Source: Arthrobacter sp. NicSoilC5 (GTDB lineage Bacteria; Actinomycetota; Actinomycetes; Actinomycetales; Micrococcaceae). Taken from it: DNA of 64,000 nt. The translations under genes and the position numbers were made by a program. Shown here one piece after another: positions 16,869 through 25,690 of the stretch. The notes under the pieces are model-generated. The model was not told the origin of the DNA and made no database searches. It saw only the letters and a list, made by a program, of their open reading frames with translations. Position 1 is the stretch's first letter, and every line of letters begins with the position of its first letter. The stretch spans positions 3,472,001 to 3,536,000 of the forward strand of contig NZ_AP024660.1 in the NCBI RefSeq assembly GCF_019977395.1, in the 5' to 3' direction.

Positions 16869-18461
16869 TTGACCACGATTACCCACGAACCGCTCACTGT
16901 CACCCTCGGGTCCGTCGGCGTCACGCCCCAGGATGTTCTCGCCGTCGCGCGCCACGACGCAAAGGTCACCATCGCCCCGGAAGCCCTCGAAACGGTGGCG
17001 AAAGTCCGCGCCCACATCGACAGCCTGGCCTCCAGTGATACACCTGCCTACGGCATCTCCACCGGCTTCGGCGCCCTGGCCAACCGCCACATCCCCAACG
17101 AGCTGCGCACCCAGCTGCAGAAATCGCTGATCCGCAGCCACGCGGCAGGCATGGGTCCGGCAGTTGAGCGGGAAGTGGTCCGCGGCATCATGTTCCTGCG
17201 CGCCAAGACCCTCGCCTCGGGCCGCACGGGCGTCCGTCCGGTGGTCCTGCAGACCATGGTGGATGTCCTCAACGCGGGCATCACCCCGGTGGTCCGCGAG
17301 TTCGGCTCGCTGGGCTGCTCCGGCGACCTCGCGCCGCTGTCGCACTGCGCCCTGGTCCTGATGGGCGAGGGGGAAGCGGAAGGGCCCGACGGCGTCACGT
17401 ACGGCGGGCGGGGCGAGCGGCCCGTCGCCGAGCTGCTCGCAGAGCACGGCATCGAGCCCGTCACCCTCGCTGAAAAGGAGGGGCTTGCGCTGGTGAACGG
17501 CACCGAGGGCATGCTGGGCATGCTCCTCATGGCCATCGCCGACCTTCGCCAGCTGCTGGCGACGGCGGACATCACCGCCGCGCTGAGCGTCGAGGCGCTG
17601 CTGGGCACCGACCAGGTGTTCCTGCCCGAGCTGCACGCCGCACTGCGGCCGCACCCGGGCCAGGCGGCCAGCGCGGACAACATGCTGCGCGTGCTCTCGG
17701 ATTCGCCCATTGTGGCCTCCCACAAGGTGGGTGACTCGCGGGTCCAGGACGCCTACTCCCTGCGGTGCGCCCCGCAGGTGGCCGGTGCCGTCCGTGACAC
17801 GGTGGACCATGCCGAACTGGTGGCCACCCGGGAACTGGCGGCAGCCATCGACAACCCCGTGGTGCTTCCCGACGGCCGCGTCAGCTCCAACGGCAACTTC
17901 CATGGAGCACCCGTGGCGTACGTCCTGGACTACCTGGCCATCGCCGTCGCCGACCTCAGCTCCATCGCCGAACGCCGCACCGACCGCATGCTTGACCCTG
18001 CCCGTTCGCATGGCCTCCCGGCCTTCCTCGCTGCCGACCCTGGGGTGGACTCCGGCCTGATGATTGCCCAGTACACCCAGGCCGGGCTGGTCTCGGACAA
18101 CAAGCGGTTGGCCGTTCCGGCATCAGTGGACTCCATTCCGAGCTCCGCCATGCAGGAGGACCACGTGTCCATGGGCTGGCACGCGGCGCGGAAGCTGCGC
18201 AAAGCCGTGGAGAACCTCCGCCGCGTCCTGGCCATCGAACTGGTGACCTCCGCCCGGGCACTGGACATCCGCATGCAGCTCTCGGGCGGCGTCCTCACTC
18301 CCGGACCTGCGGGCACCGCAGTGGTGGCAGCGCTCCGCGGCGTGGTGGAAGGTCCCGGAACGGACCGTTTCCTGTCCCCGGAACTGGAAGCGGCTGACCG
18401 GCTGGTCGCCTCAGGTGACGTGCTCCGGGCAGCCGAATCCGCCGTCGGGCCGCTCGCCTGA
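16869..18461 (+). CDS. hutH: histidine ammonia-lyase (histidase)
   Basis: 530-residue enzyme that removes ammonia from histidine to give urocanate, first step of the pathway. 'YGISTGFGALANRHI' and 'VREFGSLGCSGDLAPLSH' are the family signatures; the self-cyclising MIO triad is Cys150-Ser151-Gly152 rather than Ala-Ser-Gly, as known in Streptomyces histidase. 'QDAYSLRCAPQVAGA' and 'NPVVLPDGRVSSNGNFHG' also match. The start is taken as TTG at 16869 because AAGGAA (16857-16862) is correctly spaced and the homologous 'VTLG' motif follows soon after; the ATG at 16845 lies inside the hairpin arm and lacks a ribosome site. A hairpin ends the operon. Confidence 0.95.
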   Translation: MTTITHEPLTVTLGSVGVTPQDVLAVARHDAKVTIAPEALETVAKVRAHIDSLASSDTPAYGISTGFGALANRHIPNELRTQLQKSLIRSHAAGMGPAVEREVVRGIMFLRAKTLASGRTGVRPVVLQTMVDVLNAGITPVVREFGSLGCSGDLAPLSHCALVLMGEGEAEGPDGVTYGGRGERPVAELLAEHGIEPVTLAEKEGLALVNGTEGMLGMLLMAIADLRQLLATADITAALSVEALLGTDQVFLPELHAALRPHPGQAASADNMLRVLSDSPIVASHKVGDSRVQDAYSLRCAPQVAGAVRDTVDHAELVATRELAAAIDNPVVLPDGRVSSNGNFHGAPVAYVLDYLAIAVADLSSIAERRTDRMLDPARSHGLPAFLAADPGVDSGLMIAQYTQAGLVSDNKRLAVPASVDSIPSSAMQEDHVSMGWHAARKLRKAVENLRRVLAIELVTSARALDIRMQLSGGVLTPGPAGTAVVAALRGVVEGPGTDRFLSPELEAADRLVASGDVLRAAESAVGPLA

Positions 18462-18511
18462 CACCGAAGGATCTTCAGGGCCTGCTGCGCTTCCGTCCGA
18501 AGTGCGGAATA

Positions 18512-18541
18512 TCCGGCGCCACGGCCCTCCCTGGCGCCGGG
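18512..18541 (+). terminator. hairpin after hutH
   Basis: Perfect 9-bp arms CCGGCGCCA (18513-18521) and TGGCGCCGG (18532-18540), ten-base loop, about 50 bases after the hutH stop. No T run follows, so it is a U-less terminator candidate. Confidence 0.5.
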
Positions 18542-18623
18542 AGTGTAGTAGAACTGAAGGTGTAGTGAAAGTCACATCAAAGAGGCTGTGGCGGCAGAAC
18601 GATACAAAGGGGTAGAAGTTCAC

Positions 18624-18869
18624 ATGAAAGCACGTGGGGCAGTCCTGTCGAGGCGCAATGCCCATTCCGCCGCGGTGTCCAACTGGAAGTCACTCCAGGC
18701 CGGGGACCGCGTCGAGATCATCAAGCATGCACATGTAGTGGCAGCCGGGGAGGTGGAAGAGGTGTCGCAGAGCGGCAACGTCCTCTGGCTGGTGCCGGCG
18801 GGCCCGTCAGGTCCGGCGGAGAAGGAGCTTTTCCTGAAGTCCGACGGCGTGCAGGTCCGCCGCGGCTAG
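18624..18869 (+). CDS. hypothetical protein, 81 residues
   Basis: Not recognised. Soluble, basic N terminus, then 'WKSLQAGDRVEIIKHAHVVAAGEVEEVSQSGNVLWLVP', which looks like a small beta-barrel (the 'L-x-x-G-D-x-V' turn is typical of KOW/SH3-like folds). AAAGGGG (18606-18612) lies 11 bases before the ATG. Upstream, the heptamer GTGTAGT repeats at 18543 and 18560 (17 bases apart), possibly part of a promoter. It ends at a very strong bidirectional terminator shared with the convergent small gene. Confidence 0.7.
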   Translation: MKARGAVLSRRNAHSAAVSNWKSLQAGDRVEIIKHAHVVAAGEVEEVSQSGNVLWLVPAGPSGPAEKELFLKSDGVQVRRG

Positions 18870-18890
18870 CAGCCCGGCCGGCAGCGCCGG

Positions 18891-18939
18891 CACTAAAAAG
18901 TCCCCGCACGCCTTAACGGTGTGCGGGGACTTTTTAGTG
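18891..18939. terminator. strong bidirectional terminator
   Basis: Perfect 19-bp arms (18891-18909 and 18921-18939) with A5 on the left and T5 on the right, so the stem ends in a T run in both directions. It separates two convergent small genes. Confidence 0.93.
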
Positions 18940-18946
18940 GTTTTGG

Positions 18947-19204
18947 TCAGGCGGCGATGGATTCGTACGTTTCGCCAAACGGTACCGATTCGTCCAGGGC
19001 TACGGTGTAGCGTCCCGGGTGCAGCCTGGTAACCAGGATGCCGCAGGCGGCTTCCTGTGCTGCAACCTCAATCAGTTCGGCCACCGCCTCTTCCAGTCCG
19101 GCGTGGACCTCGCTGGCGCTGGAGAACTCCAGGCTGATGGACCGCGGGGCGGGCCCTTCGGGGGTCTGGGCGGCGGGGACGCGCTCCAAGGTGGCTGTAG
19201 TCAT
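18947..19204 (-). CDS. hypothetical protein, 85 residues
   Basis: Not recognised. Acidic protein; residues 20-80 ('SISLEFSSASEVHAGLEEAV', then 'AAQEAACGILVTRLHPGRY') look like a small alpha/beta domain. The ATG at 19204 is preceded by AGAAAG eight bases upstream; an upstream in-frame ATG at 19246 lacks this and adds unrelated sequence. It is divergent from the FAH-family gene and shares a terminator with the 81-residue gene. Confidence 0.65.
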   Translation of the reverse strand: MTTATLERVPAAQTPEGPAPRSISLEFSSASEVHAGLEEAVAELIEVAAQEAACGILVTRLHPGRYTVALDESVPFGETYESIAA

Positions 19205-19409
19205 GTACTGAACTTTCTGTGTTTCGTGCCAGGATGGCTCCATCATTCTACCGGCTGCTTCCGTTATATGTCAGATGACTGTCCTTTGGAAGCCCCCGGG
19301 ATGCGGTCACAAAGCGTTCCGTTCCCGGCCGCTCAGCAAAATCCGGGAGCATGGAAGCGGGTGCCCAGAGGGCCTGAAACCTGTCGGAACAGCTTGAGGA
19401 GAATTCGGT

Positions 19410-20291
19410 ATGAAAATCATGCGCCTGGGCGAAAGTGGCAGCGAGCAGCCTGCCGTCGTGGTCCCCTCCACGGACGGCGTTGACCGGTATTTCAGCCTGC
19501 TGCCCATCACCGATGACGTGAACGGCGCGTTCCTTGCCGCCGGCGGCCTGGACAAAATCCGGAAAGTCCTGGAGGCGGGGGAACTGCCGGTCCTGGAAGG
19601 TGCCGCCGCGCTCCGCGTTGGTTCCCCCGTGGCCCGGCCTGGCTGCGTGGTGGGCATCGGGATGAACTACGCCGCCCACGCCGCGGAATCGGGGGCGGAG
19701 CCGCCCACCATTCCCGTGGTCTTCCTCAAGCCCAGCAACACGGTCACCGGCCCGTTCGACCCCGCCCCGCTTCCACCCCGCTCCACGCAATACGACTGGG
19801 AGGTGGAGCTGGGCATCGTGATCGGCAAGGAAGCCAGCTACCTCGGTTCCACCGAGGAGGCCGCCGCCTGCATTGCCGGCTACGTCACCGCCAATGACTT
19901 TTCCGAACGGGAGTACCAGCTGCCCGGAGCCGCCGGCCAGTGGACCAAGGGAAAGTCCCTCCCGGGGTCAACGCCCCTGGGTCCGTGGCTGGTCCCTGCA
20001 GGGGAGACCGACGGCGGCAACCTGCGGCTGCGCAGCTGGGTGAACGGTGAGCCCCGGCAGGATTCGACGTCAGCAGAGCTGATTTTCGATGCGCCCACCC
20101 TGGTCCACCACTGCAGCCAGTACATGCGGCTGGAGCCGGGCGATGTGATCCTCACCGGAACGCCGCAGGGGGTGGCCTTAAGCGGCCGTTTCCCCTACCT
20201 CCAGCCCGGGGACGTGGTGGAGGTAGAGGTGGAGGGCCTGGGCCGCCAGCGCCAGGAGCTTTACCGGACGCCGGCGGCCACTGCGGTCTAG
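19410..20291 (+). CDS. fumarylacetoacetate hydrolase (FAH) family protein
   Basis: 293-residue enzyme of the FAH/acylpyruvase superfamily, which cleave or hydrate 2,4-dioxo acids in aromatic and amino-acid breakdown. The C-terminal domain shows 'VVGIGMNYAAHAAE', metal ligands in 'DWEVELGIVIGK' (Glu, Glu) and 'VTANDFSERE' (Asp), and 'PGDVILTGTPQGV'. About 70 extra residues precede the catalytic domain, as in many family members. GAGGAG precedes the ATG. No pathway partners are adjacent, so substrate is open. Its stop overlaps the convergent universal stress gene by four bases. Confidence 0.9.
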   Translation: MKIMRLGESGSEQPAVVVPSTDGVDRYFSLLPITDDVNGAFLAAGGLDKIRKVLEAGELPVLEGAAALRVGSPVARPGCVVGIGMNYAAHAAESGAEPPTIPVVFLKPSNTVTGPFDPAPLPPRSTQYDWEVELGIVIGKEASYLGSTEEAAACIAGYVTANDFSEREYQLPGAAGQWTKGKSLPGSTPLGPWLVPAGETDGGNLRLRSWVNGEPRQDSTSAELIFDAPTLVHHCSQYMRLEPGDVILTGTPQGVALSGRFPYLQPGDVVEVEVEGLGRQRQELYRTPAATAV

Positions 20292-20680
20292 CCCGCTTTT
20301 ACCGCCAGGACCGGGCAGTCCGCTTCAAGCAGGATGCGCTGTGACGTGCTGCCCATGATCAGCTTGCCCACCGGGGTGCGGCGGCGCAGGCCGATCACGA
20401 TCAGGTCGGCTTTGTGCTCCTCGGCGGCGTCCAGCACCTCGGCGGCGGCGTCATGGCCGCGGACGGGCCGCTTGACCAGGTACTGGATGCCCTGGCTGGC
20501 CAGCCGCTGCTCAATGTCGTGGATGTCGCCTTCCTGGGCGAAACGGTTGTCCACGGTTGCCTCGCCCTTGGAGGAGTTGATCAGCACCAGGGTGGTGTTG
20601 CTCTTCCGCGCTTCGGCGATGGCCTGGGTGAGGGCAGCTTCGCCCTCGGGGGTCGGGACGTATCCCACAACAACGGTCAT
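20288..20680 (-). CDS. universal stress protein, single domain
   Basis: 130-residue UspA-fold protein. 'MTVVVGYVPTPEG' is the first strand and 'GLRRRTPVGKLIMGSTSQRI' holds the G-x2-(x)-G-x9-G-S/T ATP-binding motif, so it should bind ATP. Such proteins aid survival in stress; the exact role is unknown. It lies 68 bases downstream of... the start region of tctA's stop and could share its transcript only if the tct operon reads through, since both are on the minus strand. Confidence 0.9.
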   Translation of the reverse strand: MTVVVGYVPTPEGEAALTQAIAEARKSNTTLVLINSSKGEATVDNRFAQEGDIHDIEQRLASQGIQYLVKRPVRGHDAAAEVLDAAEEHKADLIVIGLRRRTPVGKLIMGSTSQRILLEADCPVLAVKAG

Positions 20681-20748
20681 GGTTGCTCCTGTTCTGCGGA
20701 GTGGATGGGGCGCTGTTCAGTTACTGGTCGGGCCAGATCCTGGCCGGT

Positions 20749-22287
20749 TCAGTCACTGTAGTCCGCAGCGCCGGAATTGGCGGGAACCAGCGGTTTGCGC
20801 TCCGGACGGTTGCGGCGGATCAGCTTGTAGGCAAAGGGCCAGGCCAGGATGAGGGCAATGATGACATAGATGCCGACGGCGATCGGCTCACCCAGGAGCC
20901 CTGCCGGGTCCCCCGCGCTCAGCTGCAGGGTCTTGCGGAGCTGCCCTTCGATCCGCGGACCCAGGATCACGCCGAGGATCAGCGGCAGCACGGGAAGGCC
21001 GAAGCGCCGCATCATGAACCCGAGTGCGCCCAGGATCAGCAGGATCACCAGGTCGAACGCCTGCAGGTTCACCGAGTAGGCGCCCAGGGTGGCGAAGAAC
21101 AGGATGCCGGCGTACAGGTACGGCCGGGGCAACTGCAGCAGCTTGGCCCACAGCGGTGCCAGGGGCAGGTTGATGATCAGGAGCAGCAGGTTGCCGATGA
21201 ACAGGCTGGCGATCAGGGCCCACACCAGGGGCCCCTGGCTTTCGAAGAGCTGCGGACCCGGCTGGATCCCGTAGCTGGTGAAAGCGGCGAGCATCACGGC
21301 TGCGGTGGCATTCGTGGGCAGGCCCAGCGCCAGCATGGGGGTCAGGGTACCGGCGGCCGCAGCGTTGTTAGCTGCTTCCGGACCGGCCACGCCTTCGATG
21401 GCACCCTTGCCGAACTCTTCCGGGTGCTTGCTGAGGCGCTTTTCGGTCACGTAGGACAGGAACGTGGGGATCTCTGCGCCACCGGCCGGCAGGGCACCGA
21501 ACGGGAAGCCGAAGGCGGTACCGCGCAGCCACGGCTTCCAGGACCGCTTCCAGTCGGACTTGCCCATCCAGGGCTGGCCCACCGGGATGGCGTGCAGGGG
21601 AGTGCGGCGCAGGTGTGCCGCCACCCAGAGTGCCTCGCCCACGGCGAAGATGGCAACGGCCACCACCACGATGTCCAGGCCGTCCGCCAGGAGCGGCTGG
21701 CCGAACGTCAGGCGGCGCTGGCCGGTGACGGAATCCATTCCCACCAGGCCGATGGCCAGGCCGAGGCCCAGGGAGGCGAAACCGCGCAGCCGCGACGAGC
21801 CGAGCACGGCCGTGACGGCCAGCAGTGCCAGCACCATGATGGCGAAGTAGCTGGGTGCGCCCAGGCTGACGGCGAACTTCACCACGATCGGTGCGCAGAC
21901 GGCCAGCAGCGCCGTGCCAATGGTGCCGGCAACGAAGGAGCCGATTGCCGCCGTCGCAAGCGCCTGCGCCGCCCGGCCCGCCTTGGCCATCTTGTTGCCT
22001 TCGATGGCGGTGACCACCGAGGACGATTCACCAGGGGTGTTGAGCAGGATCGAGGTGGTGGATCCGCCGTACATGCCGCCGTAGTAGATGCCGGCGAACA
22101 TGATGAAGGCGCTGGTGGGTTCCAGCGCGTAGGTGACGGGAAGCAGCAGGGCGACGGTCATGGCCGGGCCCAGGCCGGGGAGGACGCCGACGGCGGTGCC
22201 CAGGATGACGCCGATCACGGCGTACAGGAAATTCATGGGGGTGAGGGCGGTGGCGAAACCGTCCATCAGGGAGGACCAGACGTCCAT
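20749..22287 (-). CDS. tctA: tripartite tricarboxylate transporter, large membrane subunit
   Basis: 512-residue membrane protein with about 11-12 segments. '[20 protein letters not shown]', '[20 protein letters not shown]' and '[15 protein letters not shown]' are the conserved TctA signatures, including the repeated G-L-P type motif. It forms the import channel for citrate or other tri/dicarboxylates with TctB and the binding protein TctC. Its ATG directly abuts the tctB stop. It is last in the order tctC-tctB-tctA, transcribed away from the sensor kinase gene. Confidence 0.95.
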   Translation of the reverse strand: MDVWSSLMDGFATALTPMNFLYAVIGVILGTAVGVLPGLGPAMTVALLLPVTYALEPTSAFIMFAGIYYGGMYGGSTTSILLNTPGESSSVVTAIEGNKMAKAGRAAQALATAAIGSFVAGTIGTALLAVCAPIVVKFAVSLGAPSYFAIMVLALLAVTAVLGSSRLRGFASLGLGLAIGLVGMDSVTGQRRLTFGQPLLADGLDIVVVAVAIFAVGEALWVAAHLRRTPLHAIPVGQPWMGKSDWKRSWKPWLRGTAFGFPFGALPAGGAEIPTFLSYVTEKRLSKHPEEFGKGAIEGVAGPEAANNAAAAGTLTPMLALGLPTNATAAVMLAAFTSYGIQPGPQLFESQGPLVWALIASLFIGNLLLLIINLPLAPLWAKLLQLPRPYLYAGILFFATLGAYSVNLQAFDLVILLILGALGFMMRRFGLPVLPLILGVILGPRIEGQLRKTLQLSAGDPAGLLGEPIAVGIYVIIALILAWPFAYKLIRRNRPERKPLVPANSGAADYSD

Positions 22288-22791
22288 TTAGAGGATTCCT
22301 TCCAGGAGGCCGGCCGGCAGTGCGATGCCAAGGCCGAGGTAGAAGCCGTAGAAGGTCAACAGGGACAGGGCCACGGAGATCAACCCGTCCCGGACAAAGT
22401 GGCGGCTGCCCAGGGCCAGGACGCTGCCCCAGAACAGGACCGTTCCGGAGATCACCCAGCCCGCCCAGTCGATGAGCAGGATGTTCAGGATGAAGGCACC
22501 CGCCAGCGGCAGGACGGTCTTCCAGTCGGCGGGGTGCGCCAGGTCGACGTCCTCGCCGCCCTCGGCTTCACCCTTGCCGCCGCGCAGGACGTTGACGGCC
22601 AGCAGGATTGCGCAGACCACCAGCATCCCGGCCACGATGAAGGGGACGGTTTTGGGCCCAACCGGATCAGACTTCGAATACGGGGTTACCAGGCCGTTGG
22701 CGTCAAGGAAGACCAGGACGCCGGCCGCCCCGAGCAGGAGTGCAACTCCCAGCTCGGAGCGGCCTTTGAGACCTGTGGTCAGGGATGTCAC
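22288..22791 (-). CDS. tctB: tripartite tricarboxylate transporter, small membrane subunit
   Basis: 167-residue protein with four predicted transmembrane segments ('LGVALLLGAAGVLVFL', 'VPFIVAGMLVVCAILLAV', 'VLPLAGAFILNILLIDWAGW', 'LISVALSLLTFYGFYLGLG'), the TctB pattern. Starts with GTG overlapping the tctC stop by four bases, showing translational coupling. A charged loop (about residues 70-90) is less conserved in the family. Confidence 0.93.
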   Translation of the reverse strand: MTSLTTGLKGRSELGVALLLGAAGVLVFLDANGLVTPYSKSDPVGPKTVPFIVAGMLVVCAILLAVNVLRGGKGEAEGGEDVDLAHPADWKTVLPLAGAFILNILLIDWAGWVISGTVLFWGSVLALGSRHFVRDGLISVALSLLTFYGFYLGLGIALPAGLLEGIL

Positions 22792-23798
22792 GCCAACCCA
22801 AGCTTGGTGAGGACGTCCGCCACCCGCTTGTCCTGCTCGGTGAGGAAGGTCTTGAACTGGTCGCCGGTGATGAAGGCATCGGTCCAGCTGTGGGTCTTCA
22901 GGGCTTCCTTCCAGCCCTCAGTGCCGTGCATCTTCTCCAGGGCTGCGATCAGTGCCGCCTTGTCCTTGTCGCTGATTCCCGGAGGGGCCACCACGCCACG
23001 CCAGTTGGTGAACACCAGGTCGATGTTGGATTCCTTGAGCGTGGGTGCGTCCACGCCGTCCAGGCGCTTCTCGCCACTGGTGGCCAGAACGCGGACCTCG
23101 CCGGATTCGATCTGCTTCAGGTATTCGCCGGCGCCGGAGGCGGCGAAGCCGAGCTTGTTGCCCAGGATCGCGGGAAGAAGGTCGCCGCCGCCGTCGTAGG
23201 AGACGAAGTTGACCTTGGTGGCGTCGATGCCCACGGCACCCGCAAGCTGCATGGGCAGCAGGTGGTCCGGACCGCCGGGGGAGGAGCCGCCGCCTACGGC
23301 GATGGAGCCGGGATCGGCCTTCCAGGCCTTTACCAGGTCATCGATGGTCTTGTAAGGCGAATCCTTGCTGACCATGATGGCGCCGGGCTCTTCGATGAGG
23401 CGGGCCAGCGGGGTGGTGTCCGTCAGCTTGGACTCGGACTTGTTGGTGTAGCTGGCACCCACAACGCCCAGGCCCATCAGCATGGCAAGGTCGCCGTTGC
23501 CCTTTTCGTTGACTATCCGGGCCAGGCCCACGGTGCCGCCGGCACCGGCCAGGTTGAAGACCTCGGTGTTGGTGGAGATCTTCTCGTCATCGAGAACCTT
23601 GGCAGCGGCGCGGGCGGTGGTGTCGTAGCCGCCGCCGGGCGTGTTCGGGACCATGATCTGCAGGCCCGTGATGGGTCCGGCGGCAGCGCCGGAGCTTTCC
23701 GAGCCCGTGGAGCTCTTGCTGGTGGCACCGCAGCCGGTGGCCATCAGGGCGATGCCGGCAGCAACGGCGGCAACGCGCAATGCGCGGATCTGGCGCAT
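22788..23798 (-). CDS. tctC: tripartite tricarboxylate transporter, substrate-binding lipoprotein
   Basis: 336-residue exported binding protein (Bug family). Signal peptide ends in 'ALMATGCGAT', a lipobox, so it is membrane-tethered. 'QIMVPNTPGGGYDTTARA' and 'VAGGGSSPGGPDHLLPMQLA'-type sequence are characteristic ligand-binding stretches. ATG at 23798 has AGAGGAA just upstream; the frame continues to 23822 without a better site. First gene of the operon, divergent from the two-component system, which probably induces it when extracellular tricarboxylate is sensed. Confidence 0.94.
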   Translation of the reverse strand: MRQIRALRVAAVAAGIALMATGCGATSKSSTGSESSGAAAGPITGLQIMVPNTPGGGYDTTARAAAKVLDDEKISTNTEVFNLAGAGGTVGLARIVNEKGNGDLAMLMGLGVVGASYTNKSESKLTDTTPLARLIEEPGAIMVSKDSPYKTIDDLVKAWKADPGSIAVGGGSSPGGPDHLLPMQLAGAVGIDATKVNFVSYDGGGDLLPAILGNKLGFAASGAGEYLKQIESGEVRVLATSGEKRLDGVDAPTLKESNIDLVFTNWRGVVAPPGISDKDKAALIAALEKMHGTEGWKEALKTHSWTDAFITGDQFKTFLTEQDKRVADVLTKLGLA

Positions 23799-24091
23799 GT
23801 GTTCCTCTTCTCTCAAAAACAAATCTGGCCAGCACCGGCTGCCTGGTGGCTCCGGTGCCTTGTGGTTCCGATGCTAGGGGCGGCAGTGACGGCGATCACT
23901 CTTGTGTACGCAGAGAAAGTTGTGTTCATTGCGTTCACGTTTCCGAATCGCCACAACGGCCCTGCTGCGGGCTTTGGGATATAGTTCCCGGTACCACCTC
24001 AGGCCCCCGCGCCCGTATTCCTGCGCGCACCACGGCCTCCCACACGCGCCGGACAACTTCTTGCCCTGCCCGCAACCCCAGGAAGACCATT
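23799..24091. promoter_or_regulatory. tctC / sensor kinase divergent control region
   Basis: 293 bases with no gene. It is locally AT-richer around 23900-23950 and contains the direct repeat GTTCA at 23924 and 23933 (9-base step) within TTGTGTTCATTGCGTTCACG, a layout compatible with tandem binding of a CitB/DcuR-type regulator. No clear -35/-10 pair could be assigned. Confidence 0.3.
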
Positions 24092-25690
24092 GTGACTCGA
24101 CGACGAGGAATGTCCCTCGCGGGCCAGTACCTTCTGCTGCAGTTGCTCATTGTCCTGGCCGTCCTGGTGGGCGTCGTCGCCATCTCCCTGGCGCAGTCCG
24201 CTGCGGCGTTCGAACGGATCGAGGGCCGGCGCGCCCTCTCGGCAGCGGAAGCCCTGGGTGGCAACCCCGTGGTGCGTGAGCTCCTCCCGGAAACGGAACC
24301 GCGCGGCGGGGCAGTATTGCCCGCGGTGGCCGAGTCCGTGCGGATCGTCTCCGGCTCATCCCGGGTGGCGCTGGCGCGCATCGACCGTACGGTGGTGGCG
24401 TCCTCGGATCCCAGCCTCCTGGGCCTCCCGCTGGAGCTGGGTGCAAGCAGGGTGATGGAGGGCCGTGCCTGGACGGGCGTGGTGGGCGGAACCCCTGCGC
24501 CGCTCCTGTCGGCTCACGTTCCGGTCCTGGATGACACCGGGCGCATGATCGGGATCGCCTCCATCAGCCGGAACTATCCAACGGTGCTCGAACGCCTGGG
24601 CGACGCCGTCCCCAACCTCCTCACTTACCTGGGGGTGGCGAGTGTCCTGGGCATCGCCGGGTCGCTGCTGCTCTCGCGCCGCGTCAAGCGGCAGACCCTT
24701 GGCATGGAGCCCAGCGAAATCACCAGCCTGGTGGAAAACCGCGAGGCCATGCTGCACGGCCTCAAGGAAGGCGTCGTGGCACTGGACCTGCACGAACGGA
24801 TCACGGTGGCCAACCACAGCGCGCGTGCCCTGCTGGGCCTCCCGCCCGACTGTGTGGGCAAGCGCGTGGCGGCCCTCGCCGTCGAACCCGCCCTCAAGGA
24901 AGTCCTCACCCGGGAGCAGCCGGGGCCCGACCAGCTGGTGCTGGTGGGAGACCGGCTGGTGGTGATGAACCGGGTGCCGTTCCAGTCCCGGGGCAGGGTC
25001 ATCGGCTCGGTGACCACCCTGCGCGACCGGACAGAGCTCTCGGAACTGGAACACGAACTCGGCACCACCCGCACCGCCACGGACACCCTTCGCGCCCAGG
25101 CGCACGAGTTCGCCAACCAGCTCCACGTCATCTCCGGCCTGATCCAGATCGGCGAGTACGATTCCGTGGTCCAGTTCGTCAACGGCGCCACCGTGGACCG
25201 GACCCGGCTCAACGACGAGGTCACCGCCCGCATCAAGGACCCCGCGCTCGCCGCCCTGCTGATCGCCAAATCGAGCCTCGCCACCGAACGGGGCGCGGCA
25301 CTGCAACTGGACCCGGAATCCGTGCTGGACACCGTCGATGACGCGCTGTCCCGGGACCTCACCACCGTGGTGGGGAACCTGGTGGACAACGCGTTCGACG
25401 CCGTCACCGGGCTTCCGCAGGCGGCCGTCCGGGTGCGGGTTGACGGCAAAGCCGGGGAAGACGTGGTGGTCACCGTTCGGGATAACGGTCCCGGCGTCCC
25501 CAGCGGCTCCACCGACCACATCTTCCGCCAGGGCTTCACCACCAAGGAACCCGGCCCGGCCGGCAGCCGCGGTTTCGGCCTGGCGCTGTCCCGGGTGGTG
25601 TGCCGCCGGACTGGCGGAAACCTGGCGGTGGCCAACGATAATGGGGCTGTCTTTACCGCTGTGCTGAAACGAGGGAGTACCCAGCCATGA
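24092..25690 (+). CDS. sensor histidine kinase, CitA/DcuS/TctE type
   Basis: 532-residue membrane kinase: TM1 ('LLLQLLIVLAVLVGVVAISL', about residues 12-35), extracytoplasmic PAS-like sensor domain to about residue 175, TM2 ('LLTYLGVASVLGIAGSLLLS'), cytoplasmic PAS (about 215-310), then dimerisation helix with the phospho-accepting His in 'AQAHEFANQLHVISGL' and an ATPase domain with N box 'LVDNAFDAV', 'DNGPGVP' and 'GSRGFGLAL'. This is the citrate/dicarboxylate sensor class. GTG at 24092 is favoured by AGGAAG (24080-24085); an ATG at 24110 follows GAGGA with no spacer. Four-base overlap with the response regulator gene. Confidence 0.9.
   Translation: MTRRRGMSLAGQYLLLQLLIVLAVLVGVVAISLAQSAAAFERIEGRRALSAAEALGGNPVVRELLPETEPRGGAVLPAVAESVRIVSGSSRVALARIDRTVVASSDPSLLGLPLELGASRVMEGRAWTGVVGGTPAPLLSAHVPVLDDTGRMIGIASISRNYPTVLERLGDAVPNLLTYLGVASVLGIAGSLLLSRRVKRQTLGMEPSEITSLVENREAMLHGLKEGVVALDLHERITVANHSARALLGLPPDCVGKRVAALAVEPALKEVLTREQPGPDQLVLVGDRLVVMNRVPFQSRGRVIGSVTTLRDRTELSELEHELGTTRTATDTLRAQAHEFANQLHVISGLIQIGEYDSVVQFVNGATVDRTRLNDEVTARIKDPALAALLIAKSSLATERGAALQLDPESVLDTVDDALSRDLTTVVGNLVDNAFDAVTGLPQAAVRVRVDGKAGEDVVVTVRDNGPGVPSGSTDHIFRQGFTTKEPGPAGSRGFGLALSRVVCRRTGGNLAVANDNGAVFTAVLKRGSTQP

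Noticed and set aside
20683..23199. Open frame of 838 codons on the plus strand
   Set aside because: Antisense shadow of tctA/tctB/tctC, low-complexity Gln/Gly/His composition, no ribosome site; conserved proteins are on the minus strand.
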